Below, in pieces: positions 14,847-24,612 of a stretch of DNA of 64,000 bases (the first letter of the stretch is position 1; every line of letters starts with the position of its first letter). The DNA is from Alcaligenes faecalis (GTDB taxonomy: Bacteria; Pseudomonadota; Gammaproteobacteria; Burkholderiales; Burkholderiaceae_B). Where the stretch lies: the NCBI RefSeq assembly GCF_009497775.1, contig NZ_CP031012.1:4095912-4159911 (forward strand), written 5' to 3'. The notes under the pieces were generated by a model. The model made no database searches, was not told the origin of the DNA, and saw only the letters and a program-made list of their open reading frames with translations. The position numbers and the translations under genes were made by a program.

Positions 14847-16037
14847 TTACTTCAGGATCTTGGCTACGACACCAGCGCCAACGGTACGGCCACCTTCGCG
14901 AATAGCGAAGCGCAGACCTTCTTCCATGGCGATAGGAGCGATCAGGGACACTTTCATCGAAATGTTGTCGCCTGGCAGAACCATTTCCTTGTCTTCTGGC
15001 AGCTCGATCGTGCCGGTCACGTCAGTTGTACGGAAGTAGAACTGAGGACGGTAGCCCTTGAAGAAAGGAGTGTGACGACCACCTTCTTCTTTGGACAGAA
15101 TGTACACTTCGGCGTCGAAGTCAGTGTGTGGCTTGATCGAACCAGGTTTGGCCAGAACTTGACCACGTTCCACGTCTTCACGCTTGGTACCACGCAGCAG
15201 CAGACCGACGTTATCGCCAGCTTCGCCTTGGTCCAGCAGTTTGCGGAACATTTCAACGCCGGTACAAATGGTCTTGACCGTGTCTTTGATACCCACGATT
15301 TCGATTTCTTCGCCGACTTTGATGATGCCGCGCTCAATACGACCGGTCACAACCGTACCACGGCCGGAGATCGAGAACACGTCTTCAACAGGCATCAGGA
15401 ACGTACCGTCAACAGCACGCTCAGGCGTAGGAATGTAGTTGTCCAGCGCTTCGGCCAGAGCCAGAACGGCTTGGCTGCCCAGTGGGCCTTCGTCGCCTTC
15501 CAGAGCCAGTTTGGCCGAACCCTTGATGATCGGGGTGTCGTCGCCAGGGAAGTCGTACTTGGACAACAGCTCGCGAACTTCCATTTCAACCAGTTCGATC
15601 AGCTCTTCGTCATCGACCATGTCGGCCTTGTTCAGGAACACGATGATGTAAGGAACGCCAACCTGACGGCTCAGCAGGATGTGCTCGCGAGTCTGGGGCA
15701 TTGGGCCGTCAGCGGCCGAGCAAACCAAGATAGCGCCGTCCATCTGGGCAGCACCAGTAATCATGTTCTTGACGTAGTCAGCGTGGCCGGGGCAGTCAAC
15801 GTGAGCGTAGTGACGGTTAGGCGTTTCGTACTCAACGTGCGACGTGCTGATGGTGATACCACGTGCTTTTTCTTCAGGGGCGTTGTCGATCTGCGAGTAA
15901 TCGCGTGCTTCGCCGCCGTATGCCTTGGACAGAACCGTGCAGATTGCAGCGGTCAGAGTGGTTTTACCGTGGTCAACGTGACCGATAGTACCGACGTTGA
16001 CGTGCGGTTTAGTCCGTTCAAACTTGCCTTTAGCCAT
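14847..16037 (-). CDS. tuf: Elongation factor Tu
   Basis: EF-Tu brings aminoacyl-tRNA to the ribosome with GTP. The 396-residue protein shows the P loop [18 protein letters not shown], and NKAD GTP-binding motifs, and full domains 2 and 3. It stands between tRNA-Thr and tRNA-Trp, the tufB position. A second copy in the str operon is usual for the class but is not in the window. Confidence 0.99.
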   Translation of the reverse strand: MAKGKFERTKPHVNVGTIGHVDHGKTTLTAAICTVLSKAYGGEARDYSQIDNAPEEKARGITISTSHVEYETPNRHYAHVDCPGHADYVKNMITGAAQMDGAILVCSAADGPMPQTREHILLSRQVGVPYIIVFLNKADMVDDEELIELVEMEVRELLSKYDFPGDDTPIIKGSAKLALEGDEGPLGSQAVLALAEALDNYIPTPERAVDGTFLMPVEDVFSISGRGTVVTGRIERGIIKVGEEIEIVGIKDTVKTICTGVEMFRKLLDQGEAGDNVGLLLRGTKREDVERGQVLAKPGSIKPHTDFDAEVYILSKEEGGRHTPFFKGYRPQFYFRTTDVTGTIELPEDKEMVLPGDNISMKVSLIAPIAMEEGLRFAIREGGRTVGAGVVAKILK

Positions 16038-16080
16038 GGCAGACTCCTGAAGGGATAGAACGATATAGAGAAGAGAGATG

Positions 16081-16155
<75 letters not shown>

Positions 16156-16193
16156 ATTCAACTTCAGCCGAGAGTGGCTAAAGATTTTTTACT

Positions 16194-16267
16194 TGGAGCG
16201 GGTGAAGGGGATCGAACCCTCGTCTTAAGCTTGGAAGGCTTCTGCTCTACCATTGAGCTACACCCGC
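16194..16267 (-). tRNA. tRNA-Gly (TCC anticodon)
   Basis: The minus strand begins GCGGGTGTAGCTCAATGG. The acceptor GCGGGTG pairs with CACCCGC, the anticodon loop CTTCCAA carries TCC, and CCA is encoded. It is the middle gene of the Tyr-Gly-Thr group. Confidence 0.97.
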
Positions 16268-16323
16268 AGACTTTTCTTCACCCTCTCCTAAAGTCGCCTT
16301 GCTGGCTGACTCTAGAAAAGTGC

Positions 16324-16410
16324 TGGTGGTGGGAGTTGGATTCGAACCAACGTAGGCGCAGGGCCAACAGATTTACAGTCTGCCTCCTTTAACCACTCGG
16401 ACATCCCACC
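16324..16410 (-). tRNA. tRNA-Tyr (GTA anticodon)
   Basis: The minus strand begins GGTGGGATGTCCGAGTGG. It is 87 bases long with the long variable arm expected of tRNA-Tyr. The anticodon arm is CAGACTGTAAATCTG (anticodon GTA), the acceptor GGTGGGA pairs with TCCCACC, and CCA is encoded. It is the first gene after the promoter. Confidence 0.97.
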
Positions 16411-16425
16411 CGAAGCGAAAATCGA

Positions 16426-16454
16426 ATTATGGACATGTTTTATGAAGTCGTCAA
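16426..16454 (-). promoter_or_regulatory. Sigma-70 promoter for tRNA-Tyr/Gly/Thr-tuf
   Basis: On the minus strand TTGACG and CATAAT are separated by exactly 17 bases, a near-consensus sigma-70 promoter. The -10 element lies about 16 bases before tRNA-Tyr. It would drive tRNA-Tyr, Gly, Thr and tuf, and perhaps continue into tRNA-Trp, secE and nusG. Confidence 0.82.
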
Positions 16455-16943
16455 GCCTTTTGGGAAGAAAACTTAATAATTCGATGAAATTTTTAGAAAA
16501 ACCTGATTTTGGACGCTTTTCTTACTGGTTTTGTCACTATTTTCAGGCTCTGGGGATGCCGCTTTTGAGCGCATTCAAAACCTGGAAATCAGGGTGAAAT
16601 GCGGGTAAACACATAGATTTTTTCGTATTTTCAGCGCTTATTTTTGTAAGCAAAAGATACCGAATCGGATTTTCTGCTTTTAGCCCGGCTTTCGGGCCTC
16701 TTCCCTACCTCTCCCTTGCCTCCCCAAGACCCTCATCGTGCTGTTTTCTACTGACTGGAGCACAAGCAAGCAATCTGAAAATCACGCAGTCATGAGCTGC
16801 CGCCAAAAAAAGATTGGATAGCTGAGGAGTTTTAGGGGAGTAACCCATCATTCCAGAAGTTTTTCAAAGTCTTCCTCCACCAGTCGCTTCTTTTTCTTGC
16901 TCCAAGATGCTGACCAGTCACAAACCATGCTTCATGGCAAAGA
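16455..16943. other. Gap upstream of the tRNA-tuf promoter
   Basis: I see no gene here. The part next to the promoter is AT-rich, as upstream elements of strong stable-RNA promoters often are. A small GC hairpin (GCCCG / CGGGC, 16683-16697) lies in the middle without a T run. Confidence 0.5.
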
Positions 16944-16968
16944 AAAAGCCGACCTTAGGTCGGCTTTT
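16944..16968 (-). terminator. Terminator after parB
   Basis: A perfect hairpin AAAAGCCGACC / GGTCGGCTTTT with a three-base loop lies about 40 bases past the parB stop. It is symmetrical enough to work in both directions. Confidence 0.92.
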
Positions 16969-17009
16969 CTACAGCAATCACATCGCCTTCAGCGTGGCGC
17001 GCACCTGAC

Positions 17010-17948
17010 TTAATCCTCTGTTTGCTCCAGCAAGGACGACAGGCCCTGCTTTTCCAGCAAGGCATTCAGATGCTCCCAGCCATGGAAAGCGATCTGCAGC
17101 TGGCCCTTGTCCTTGGCACCGACCTTCAGGGTCACCTTGGTACCCAGGTGGTCGGACAGCACCTTTTCAAAGCGCTGTACGTCGCCATTGCGGCTGGCCT
17201 TGCTCTGGGCCTGCTTGCTGGCAGGCTCGTCATCCTCGTGCAGGGCACGGGCAACCAGCTTCTCGGTTTCACGCACCGACAGACGGCGGGCAATCACCTC
17301 GTTGGCCAGCATGATCTGGCGGGCAGCGTCCATGGCCAGCAAGGCACGGGCGTGACCCATGTCGATGTCACCGGCCAGCAGCATGATCTGTACGGGCTCA
17401 GCCAGGTTGATCAGACGCAGCAGGTTGCTGGTGGTCGAGCGCGAACGACCAATGGCCTGGGCGGCCTGCTCGTGGGTCAGACCGAACTCGTCCAGCAGAC
17501 GCTTCACACCTTGCGCCTCTTCCAGCGGATTCAGATCTTCACGCTGAATGTTCTCGATCAGCGCCATGATGGCAGCGTTCTCGTCGCCTACTTCGCGCAC
17601 CAGAACGGGCACTTCTTCCAGGCCGGCAATTTGCGACGCACGGAAACGGCGTTCACCCGCGATGATCTCGTACTTGCCCTTATCCTTGCCCGACAGGGGA
17701 CGCACCAAAATAGGCTGCATCACACCTTGTGCGCGTATGGATTCGGCCAGCTCGTTCAAGGCGCCCTCGTCCATGCGAGTACGCGGCTGATACACCCCGG
17801 CCTTCAGCAGTTTGACGGGCAGGTTGGAAGGTGGGCCATCGCTCACCGCCGCTTCGCCCTTTTTCCCTATAGTTGCGATAGCGCCTGCGTCTGCGCCGAG
17901 CAAGGCATCCAAGCCTCGACCTAGACCTTTTGGTTTTCGTGTAGCCAT
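17010..17948 (-). CDS. parB: Chromosome partitioning protein ParB
   Basis: ParB is a CTP-dependent DNA clamp that loads at parS sites and spreads along origin-proximal DNA. The 312-residue protein has the N-terminal ParA-contact segment (KPKGLGRGLDALLG), the CTP-binding box GERRFRA at residues 98-104, a helix-turn-helix in the middle (LTHEQAAQAIGRSRSTTSNLLRL) and a C-terminal dimer domain. It follows parA by 29 bases. Four parS-like sites lie within 14 kb. Confidence 0.98.
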   Translation of the reverse strand: MATRKPKGLGRGLDALLGADAGAIATIGKKGEAAVSDGPPSNLPVKLLKAGVYQPRTRMDEGALNELAESIRAQGVMQPILVRPLSGKDKGKYEIIAGERRFRASQIAGLEEVPVLVREVGDENAAIMALIENIQREDLNPLEEAQGVKRLLDEFGLTHEQAAQAIGRSRSTTSNLLRLINLAEPVQIMLLAGDIDMGHARALLAMDAARQIMLANEVIARRLSVRETEKLVARALHEDDEPASKQAQSKASRNGDVQRFEKVLSDHLGTKVTLKVGAKDKGQLQIAFHGWEHLNALLEKQGLSSLLEQTED

Positions 17949-17977
17949 GCTTACTTTCCTATTGATTCTTGTGTGCC

Positions 17978-18793
17978 TTACGCCTTATCGCTGCGGGAGT
18001 CTTTCTTCAAGCGCTTGATCAGCTCTTTGCCAAAGTCCATATAGGCCTTGGCGCCCCGGGAGTTCTTGTCGTAGACAATACCTGGCATACCGTGGCTTGG
18101 CGCTTCAGCCAAACGCACATTACGTGGCACAACCGTCTTGAACACCTTATCGCCAAAGTGTGTCTCGATCTGATTGGAGACTTGCTGCTGCAAGGTAACA
18201 CGACCATCAAACATCACTCGCAGCAGACCAATCAACTGCAAATCCGGGTTGATATTGCGATAGACCCGCTTAACCGTATTGACCAGATCCGACAGCCCTT
18301 CCAGTGCAAAGTACTCGCACTGCATGGGGATGATGACCCCGTGCGCGCTGGCCAGGCCATTGAGCGTTAGCAGCGACAAGGTAGGTGGGCAGTCAATCAG
18401 CACGAAATCGTAATCGTCCAGTACCTGTGCCAGTGCCTGTTTGAGTTGTTGCTCACGCTCTTGCATCTGAATCAGGTCGATTTCCGCGCCCGACAGCTCC
18501 CTATTGGAAGGCAAGACGTCATAGCCACCTGTTTCTGAATGTATCTTGACGTTAGCAATGTTTTCATCGCCAATTAGCACCTGGTATAAATTACCAGACA
18601 GGCTGTTTTTATCAATGCCACTACCCATGGTGGCATTACCCTGAGGATCCAGGTCAATCAATAAAACTTTTTTCTTCAATGCTGCAAGCGCAGCGGCCAA
18701 ATTGATTGCAGTGGTCGTCTTGCCCACCCCGCCCTTTTGGTTCGCAATACAAAACACATAGGCACGGGGAGATTTTTCGTCGTTTTTACTCAT
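17978..18793 (-). CDS. parA: Chromosome partitioning ATPase ParA
   Basis: ParA is the ATPase that moves ParB-parS complexes during chromosome segregation. The 271-residue protein has the deviant Walker A motif KGGVGKTT at residues 20-27, Walker A' LIDLDPQGN and Walker B DFVLIDCPP. I chose MSKNDEKSPRAY because AAGGA stands five bases before it; an upstream start would run into rsmG. It begins two bases after the rsmG stop, so translation is probably coupled. Confidence 0.98.
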   Translation of the reverse strand: MSKNDEKSPRAYVFCIANQKGGVGKTTTAINLAAALAALKKKVLLIDLDPQGNATMGSGIDKNSLSGNLYQVLIGDENIANVKIHSETGGYDVLPSNRELSGAEIDLIQMQEREQQLKQALAQVLDDYDFVLIDCPPTLSLLTLNGLASAHGVIIPMQCEYFALEGLSDLVNTVKRVYRNINPDLQLIGLLRVMFDGRVTLQQQVSNQIETHFGDKVFKTVVPRNVRLAEAPSHGMPGIVYDKNSRGAKAYMDFGKELIKRLKKDSRSDKA

Positions 18794-18795
18794 GA

Positions 18796-19467
18796 TTATC
18801 CTTGCTGCACCAACCACACTAGACAACGCTGTGCCTCTAGCTCCGGTACGGTTAATGATTCTATTCGTTCGACCTGCCAGTTACTTTCAGATTGCAATGC
18901 GGCTATTTCCAAATCAGGTTCTTTACCCTTCATAGCTGCAATGCGCCCACCTAGGCGAACATGCCTGCCTGCCAAATTTACGAAATCAAGCAGCGAAGAA
19001 AAAGCTCGGGAAACCACAATATCTGCCTGCATGGGTTCCTGCTGCTCTACACGCACATGCATAGCCGACAAATTGGGTAAGGCCAAAGCCCCAACCATTT
19101 GTTGAACAAATGCCATTTTTTTCTCAACAGCATCAATGCAAGTAATGTTCCACGTGGAACATGATGCTGCCAAAACAACACCCGGCAAACCAGCCCCTGA
19201 CCCTACATCCACAATCCGAACCGATTCTTGTGCCGAGCGATTGCTGCTGGCCAGATAGTTCTGGAACGGGCGGACAATCGACAGGCTATCAAAAATATGT
19301 TGCACCAGCATTTGATCTGGGTCACGCAGGGCGGTCAGATTATAGGTACGGTTCCAGCGCTGCAACTGATTAATGTAATCCAGTAGCTTGCGCACCAAGG
19401 CGGGGTCCTGATCCAGGCCCAAATCCAGCAGGGCCTGATTCAGGCGTTTTGAAAAAATATCGCTCAT
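18796..19467 (-). CDS. rsmG: 16S rRNA (guanine-527-N7)-methyltransferase RsmG
   Basis: RsmG (GidB) methylates G527 of 16S rRNA using S-adenosylmethionine. The 223-residue protein carries the SAM-binding motif [13 protein letters not shown] and the family segment [13 protein letters not shown] [10 protein letters not shown]. Its start overlaps the mnmG stop (ATGA). A perfect parS-like palindrome lies inside the coding sequence, so the codons there serve two roles. Confidence 0.97.
   Translation of the reverse strand: MSDIFSKRLNQALLDLGLDQDPALVRKLLDYINQLQRWNRTYNLTALRDPDQMLVQHIFDSLSIVRPFQNYLASSNRSAQESVRIVDVGSGAGLPGVVLAASCSTWNITCIDAVEKKMAFVQQMVGALALPNLSAMHVRVEQQEPMQADIVVSRAFSSLLDFVNLAGRHVRLGGRIAAMKGKEPDLEIAALQSESNWQVERIESLTVPELEAQRCLVWLVQQG
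19146..19161. other. parS: parS site inside rsmG
   Basis: TGTTCCACGTGGAACA is a perfect 16-base palindrome differing from the general parS consensus (TGTTtCACGTGaAACA) by a symmetrical pair. It lies within the rsmG coding sequence, about 1.2 kb from parB. Confidence 0.85.
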
Positions 19468-21380
19468 GCCGTTTGTTTGTTTTTTTGCTTACGCTTCAGG
19501 TGTACCAACAATAAAGAAACCGCCGCAGGTGTCACACCCTGAACACGTCCGGCCTGGCCAATGGTTAAAGGCTTGGCCGCCTTCAAGCGTTGACGCACTT
19601 CAATCGACAATCCTTTGATGTCGTCGTAATCCAGATCCTCTGGAATGGCTTGCTCTTCCAGAGCTGCCTGACGAGTCACCTCGTCCTGCTGACGCGCCAC
19701 ATAGCCCGCATACTTCACCTGAATTTCCACCTGCTCAACATGCACCGGATCTTCCAAGCCTGGACCTGCTACGGGCGTACCTTGATCATTCAGCACAGCC
19801 ATCAGCTTTGCATAGTCCACTTCGGGCCGCTTGAGCAAATCGAAGAAGGAGTATTCCCGTTCGATGTTTTTACCTAACAGTGCGTTTGCCTGTTCGGCAG
19901 GCAAGTTGCGGGGGTTCACCCAGGTACCCTTCAAACGCTCGATTTCACGTGCGACTGCATCGCGCTTGCGATTGAAATGATCCCAACGAGCATCATCCAC
20001 CAGGCCCAATTCACGACCAATTTCAGTCAGTCGCTGGTCTGCATTGTCTTCCCGCAGGCTCAAACGATATTCGGCACGGGAGGTAAACATGCGGTAAGGC
20101 TCGGTCACCCCACGGGTAATCAAGTCGTCTACCAGCACACCCAGATAAGCCTCGTTGCGGCGTGGGTACCACTGCTCTTTCTCTTGTGCCAAACGAGCGG
20201 CGTTCACCCCGGCCAACAAGCCCTGAGCAGCTGCTTCTTCGTAACCCGTTGTGCCATTGATCTGGCCAGCAAAGAACAAGCCACGAATCTGTTTGGTTTC
20301 CAGCGTAGGGTACAAGGATCGAGGATCGAAATAATCGTACTCAATCGCGTAGCCCGGACGCATGATGCGGGCATTTTCCAAACCAGGCAGGCTGCGCACC
20401 ATAGCCAATTGGATATCGAAAGGCAAGCTGGTCGAGACACCGTTCGGGTAGATCTCGGTCGTGCTCAAGCCTTCAGGCTCCAAAAACACCTGGTGACTGC
20501 TCTTGTCCGCAAAGCGATGAATCTTGTCTTCGATCGACGGGCAGTAACGCGGGCCAATGCCCTCGATAGTGCCCTGGTCGCTATACATGGGCGAGCGATC
20601 CAAGCCCGAGCGAATAATGTCGTGAGTACGCTCGTTAGTGTGCGTAATCCAGCACGGCATCTGTTGGGGATGCATGGAAACATCACCCATATAAGAGAAC
20701 ACCGGAATCGGATCACTATCGCCGGGCTGAACTTCCAGACGGGAAAAGTCGATGGTGTTGGCATCAATACGCGGAGGGGTCCCTGTCTTCAATCGCCCTT
20801 GTGGCAATTGCAGTTCCCGCAGGCGATGCGCCAGGCTAATGGACGGAGGATCCCCTGCCCGGCCTGCAGAATAATTATTCAGGCCGACATGGACCAGCCC
20901 ATTCAAAAAGGTACCTGCTGTCAGAACCACGGACTTGGCTTTGAACTCCAAGCCAATTTTGGTCACGGCACCCACCACCCGATCACCTTCCACAATCAAG
21001 TCTTCGACTGACTGCTGGAACACCATCAAGTTGGGTTGGTTCTGCAGAACCTCACGAATAGCCTTGCGGTACAAAGACCGGTCCGCCTGGGCACGAGTGG
21101 CGCGCACGGCTGGGCCTTTGGAACTATTCAGGGTACGGAATTGAATACCGGCATGGTCGGTTGCCAAAGCCATTGCCCCGCCCAGGGCGTCAACCTCTTT
21201 AACCAGATGCCCTTTGCCAATCCCCCCGATAGAAGGGTTGCAAGACATCTGCCCCAGGGTATCCATATTGTGGGTCAGTAACAGGGTAGACACGCCGGTT
21301 CGAGCTGCCGCTAAAGCCGCTTCGGTACCAGCATGTCCGCCGCCTATGACAATAACGTCAAACTCTTCGGGATAAATCAT
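19464..21380 (-). CDS. mnmG: tRNA uridine-5-carboxymethylaminomethyl modification enzyme MnmG
   Basis: MnmG (GidA) works with MnmE to add carboxymethylaminomethyl to the wobble uridine of certain tRNAs, using FAD, NADH and folate. The 638-residue protein has the FAD motif [18 protein letters not shown] at the start, the family signatures [21 protein letters not shown] and [13 protein letters not shown], and the C-terminal MnmE-contact helices. It is first in the mnmG-rsmG-parA-parB run. Two parS sites and a DnaA box lie in the DNA just upstream. Confidence 0.99.
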   Translation of the reverse strand: MIYPEEFDVIVIGGGHAGTEAALAAARTGVSTLLLTHNMDTLGQMSCNPSIGGIGKGHLVKEVDALGGAMALATDHAGIQFRTLNSSKGPAVRATRAQADRSLYRKAIREVLQNQPNLMVFQQSVEDLIVEGDRVVGAVTKIGLEFKAKSVVLTAGTFLNGLVHVGLNNYSAGRAGDPPSISLAHRLRELQLPQGRLKTGTPPRIDANTIDFSRLEVQPGDSDPIPVFSYMGDVSMHPQQMPCWITHTNERTHDIIRSGLDRSPMYSDQGTIEGIGPRYCPSIEDKIHRFADKSSHQVFLEPEGLSTTEIYPNGVSTSLPFDIQLAMVRSLPGLENARIMRPGYAIEYDYFDPRSLYPTLETKQIRGLFFAGQINGTTGYEEAAAQGLLAGVNAARLAQEKEQWYPRRNEAYLGVLVDDLITRGVTEPYRMFTSRAEYRLSLREDNADQRLTEIGRELGLVDDARWDHFNRKRDAVAREIERLKGTWVNPRNLPAEQANALLGKNIEREYSFFDLLKRPEVDYAKLMAVLNDQGTPVAGPGLEDPVHVEQVEIQVKYAGYVARQQDEVTRQAALEEQAIPEDLDYDDIKGLSIEVRQRLKAAKPLTIGQAGRVQGVTPAAVSLLLVHLKRKQKNKQTA

Positions 21381-21430
21381 GTCAGAACAGCTAAAAAGTA
21401 AAAACCAATTATACGATTACCAGCGGTGTA

Positions 21431-21446
21431 TGTTCCACGTGAAACA
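21431..21446. other. parS: parS site upstream of mnmG (first)
   Basis: TGTTCCACGTGAAACA matches the bacterial parS consensus with one base changed. It is 51 bases upstream of the mnmG start. Confidence 0.9.
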
Positions 21447-21461
21447 CATGGAACCAACATC

Positions 21462-21477
21462 TGTTCCACGTGGAACA
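21462..21477. other. parS: parS site upstream of mnmG (second)
   Basis: TGTTCCACGTGGAACA is a perfect palindrome identical to the copy inside rsmG. It starts 31 bases after the first upstream copy, about three helical turns. Confidence 0.9.
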
Positions 21478-21499
21478 CAGTTTTTTGCGTAAATACCAC

Positions 21500-21508
21500 T
21501 GTGGATAA
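21500..21508 (-). other. DnaA box
   Basis: TGTGGATAA, a perfect DnaA box (TTATCCACA on the minus strand), 23 bases after the second parS site. Confidence 0.75.
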
Positions 21509-21712
21509 CTTTGTGGAGAAACAGGCCGTTTTTTATCCCCAGGCTACCCTATGGGGTACAAGCTGCGCTTCCAAAGATTTTTTTTAGTCAGAATCCCCCA
21601 GGGAGCGAAGCCATAAAAGGCGCGCTTATCACTCTTAAATCCCCTAAAAGTGGCTATCTAAGCGGGTACCCCATGGCAGGTGGATAAAAGCAGCCCAAGC
21701 AGGCAGCAAAAT

Positions 21713-21721
21713 TGTGGATAA
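21713..21721 (-). other. DnaA box
   Basis: TGTGGATAA, a perfect DnaA box on the minus strand in the non-coding DNA upstream of mnmG. Confidence 0.75.
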
Positions 21722-22271
21722 CAGAGCAATAAAAAGAAATACTGCCTGATGAACAGGAATACTGCCCAACAGTCTGGCGATAAGGAAATTTCCGCTGGCC
21801 TGGAGAAAATATAAGGCTTCGTTTTTTTAATCTGGCTACTTTGGCTGCAGGTAAAAAATGTCCTATGCGCAAAAAGAGAGCGCGCTCAGACAGCGCAGAA
21901 CTTGCCTGTGATGAGACAGATACTTTGAAAAACCAGCAGTACCTTGAAGCCCGTCTTGAAACCTGGTTCCTTATCAGGAAGCCGAGTTTAGGACACAAGT
22001 TTGACCAAAAAAATTCCCGCAGCTCTAACAGGCATCCGTAGCGAAGTAGCTGGAGAAGAAAAACGGACAGCAGGAAAAGCGGCGCTTTAACCCTATATAG
22101 GCAGCAGCTATATCAATGTAAAAAACTGTCCTGAGCGATCGGTTCCACGATCAACAGATCCATGTGGAATCTATGGTATTTTCGACAAGAATTTGTCTGA
22201 TACTTCACCACCCAACTTTTTGCTCAACTCTGAAGCGCGGGTGCATTTTTATTATTCATATCAGTAGACCC

Positions 22272-23444
22272 ATGCAGATTACATCCAAGCTCCCTTCTGT
22301 GGGCACCACCATCTTTACCACCATGAGCCAGCTGGCGCTTGAACACAAGGCCATTAACCTGGGCCAGGGCTTTCCAGACTTCAATCCGGATCCGGCTCTG
22401 ATCGAGGCTGTACACCAGGCCATGCTGGATGGCATCAACCAATATCCTGCCATGGCCGGCTATCCTGCCCTGCGAGCCGCTATTGCCAGCAAGACGCAGG
22501 CTCGTTATGCCCGCCTTTACAACGTGGATACGGAAATTACCGTTACCAGTGGTGCCACTGAGGCTTTGATGGCCAGTTTCCAGGCCTTTGTGCATGCAGG
22601 TGATGAAGTCGTCGTGATTGAGCCCTTCTACGACCTGTATATCCCCGCTATCGAGCTGGCCGGCGGTATTCCTGTTGCCGTCCCCATGACAGCGCCTAGT
22701 GAGGCTGTGCCCTACTACCGCGTCGACTGGGACCGTGTGGAGCAAGCCATTACCGGCAAGACCCGTATGCTGGTAATCAACTTCCCGCACAACCCGACCT
22801 GCACCATCTTGCAGCCCCAGGATCTGGATGCTTTGGAGCAAATTGTAGAAAAGCACCCTTCCCTGATCATCTTGTCCGACGAGGTCTATGAACACCTGAC
22901 CTTCGATCAGAAAGAGCATCTAAGCCTTGCTACCCGCCCTCGCCTGGCAGAACGAGCAGTGATCGTTTCTTCCTTTGGCAAGACCTTCCACGCCACAGGT
23001 TGGAAAGTAGGCTATTGCTGTGCTCCTGCCAGTCTCAGCACGGAAATCCGCAAGGTCCACCAATACACCGTTTTTACCGTTCCCAGCCCCTTACAGGCCG
23101 GTTTAGCCACCTATATGCAGGATCCTGCTACCTGGGAGAGCTTGCCCGCTTTCTACCAGGAAAAGCGCGATCATTTGCATCAAGGTCTGCAGAACACCCG
23201 TTTCACACCTATGCCCAGTGAAGGGACTTTTTTCCTGCTGGCCAGCTATGAAAACATTTCGGAATTGTCCGAGCTGGAGTTTGCCAAGCATTTGAACCAG
23301 AACTACGGCGTAGGCGCGATCCCCGTCTCTGCCTTCTACCTGAATCCCAATTCTGAGCAGGCTAACCATCGTTTGCTGCGTTTTTGCTTTGCCAAGCAGG
23401 CCAACACCCTGGATCAGGCCATTGAACGCCTGAAAAAGGTCTAA
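22272..23444 (+). CDS. ybdL: Methionine aminotransferase-type PLP enzyme (YbdL-like)
   Basis: A class I/II aminotransferase of 390 residues closely resembling E. coli YbdL, which prefers methionine and aromatic amino acids with 2-oxo acids. The opening SKLPSVGTTIFTTMSQLA and INLGQGFPDF, the cofactor contacts SDEVYEH (202-208), and the PLP lysine Lys237 in SSFGKTFHATGWKVGY are all present, as is the C-terminal LLRFCFAKQ. I chose the ATG giving MQITSKLP because it matches the family; the frame is open upstream. It is flanked by origin-like DNA on both sides and ends with its own terminator, so it is a single-gene unit. Confidence 0.93.
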   Translation: MQITSKLPSVGTTIFTTMSQLALEHKAINLGQGFPDFNPDPALIEAVHQAMLDGINQYPAMAGYPALRAAIASKTQARYARLYNVDTEITVTSGATEALMASFQAFVHAGDEVVVIEPFYDLYIPAIELAGGIPVAVPMTAPSEAVPYYRVDWDRVEQAITGKTRMLVINFPHNPTCTILQPQDLDALEQIVEKHPSLIILSDEVYEHLTFDQKEHLSLATRPRLAERAVIVSSFGKTFHATGWKVGYCCAPASLSTEIRKVHQYTVFTVPSPLQAGLATYMQDPATWESLPAFYQEKRDHLHQGLQNTRFTPMPSEGTFFLLASYENISELSELEFAKHLNQNYGVGAIPVSAFYLNPNSEQANHRLLRFCFAKQANTLDQAIERLKKV

Positions 23445-23468
23445 AGGCCTTTCTTCCTGCCTTTATCA

Positions 23469-23492
23469 AACCGCCGTCAGGCGGTTTTTTTT
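23469..23492 (+). terminator. Terminator after ybdL
   Basis: ACCGCC / GGCGGT stem with a GTCA loop followed by eight T, 25 bases after the stop codon. Confidence 0.88.
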
Positions 23493-23974
23493 CGTCCTGA
23501 TTTTTGTGGACAAGTGCGGTGGCCGCAATCTTGCCTATATCTGCCACAGAAGCTCCACAAGGGCCATGTAAAACAACACGCCTCATGCGAGGCGCAGAAC
23601 ACCGACCTCAACCAACAAAACCCGCATCTTGTGATCCACAAGACACCAAGCGTGAAACAGCTAATTCGGCCTCTTCGTGCTGTCCTGTTGATAACTTTGG
23701 GGGTAAACCTGATTTTTTGCCCAGTTATCGCTTCTTTTCCTTTGATAAAAGAAAAATCTAGTCAGCTCAGCGGCTTTCCTGTTTCCGCTCCTGTAGCCAG
23801 CAAAAAAACTGACCTCAAAGTTAAAACCACAAAAAATATAGATATAAAACAAGGACTTATTTCAACATTCCAGGCCTTGAACATACTTTCCAACTGTGAA
23901 AATACACAGTTCAGCAAGCCTTTTCAGGCGCAGCAGGATTCGTGCATGCACCAGCACACGCTTTACCCACAAAA

Positions 23975-23983
23975 TGTGGATAA
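23975..23983 (-). other. DnaA box
   Basis: TGTGGATAA, perfect DnaA box in AT-rich non-coding DNA. Confidence 0.75.
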
Positions 23984-24567
23984 GTCAAAAATTCAAACAG
24001 GATTGACCTAGTACAAGCTCCAGGCGCAGCAATCCCTGCAGCCATAGCAAATTCTTGGCCAAACACGTCGTCCAGGTAGAACTCCCCTCTTTTGCCAGCC
24101 TGGTCCTTTTCTTGAGTTTTTCTCATATTGAAAGAAAACCCAGGGAACAGACGACAAAGTCGATCTTGCACGGTTCTGAAAATTTATTTTCAGCCTTTGC
24201 GGCTCAAATTTCTGTATGCAAAAGCCGCATAAGCCAGCGTTGAGCGAGATCGTGATTTTTGTTCATGGACTGCATCTTAGTCGAGAACTTTTGGCTTGCA
24301 AAGGGCAGGGACCTGGCTTGCAGGGAGTTGAACTTATCTTATATAACAAGCACTTAAATCTTTTATTAGAATTATTGGATGGAGCCCTGTTGATAAGTCG
24401 AACAAGTGTCTTTAGCAATGATAAAACAAGAGCTTAGCGGTTTTTTTTCCGGGGATAGATCTAACGCTTACCGGTGGATGGTTTAGGTACAACTTTTAGA
24501 CTTCACAAAGAAGTACCTACTTATGCCTTATGTATCCACACCCTGTTCACAATGCCCTTCCTAGAGC

Positions 24568-24576
24568 TTATCCACA
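24568..24576 (+). other. DnaA box
   Basis: TTATCCACA, perfect DnaA box about 40 bases from the end of the phosphoesterase gene. Confidence 0.75.
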
Positions 24577-24612
24577 GAAAAGAAAATTGTAACAGCGGGA
24601 AGAAAAGCGGAT

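Larger units (their letters stand above)
21381..22271. other. Non-coding DNA upstream of mnmG with parS sites and DnaA boxes
   Basis: About 890 bases without a convincing gene. The mnmG side has two parS sites 31 bases apart and a DnaA box; a second DnaA box and a one-mismatch copy (GGTGGATAA, 21679) follow within 220 bases. The rest is AT-leaning with no clear open frame. The arrangement resembles the DNA next to mnmG at the E. coli origin. Confidence 0.6.
23493..24612. other. AT-rich non-coding DNA with DnaA boxes
   Basis: About 1.1 kb in which no open frame has a family-like sequence or a good ribosome-binding site. It is poorer in GC than the genes around it. Two perfect DnaA boxes (23975 and 24568) and a one-mismatch copy (GTATCCACA, 24532) lie in it. 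It is part of the origin-like zone. Confidence 0.6.

Noticed and set aside
22141..22168. Degenerate parS-like sequence (GGTTCCACGATCAACA and a nearby GTGGAA)
   Set aside because: Too many mismatches to the parS core CACGTG to count as a site.
23514..24011. 165-codon open frame between ybdL and the phosphoesterase gene
   Set aside because: No ribosome-binding site, no family-like sequence, and it crosses a DnaA box in AT-rich DNA; one hydrophobic patch is not enough to call a gene.
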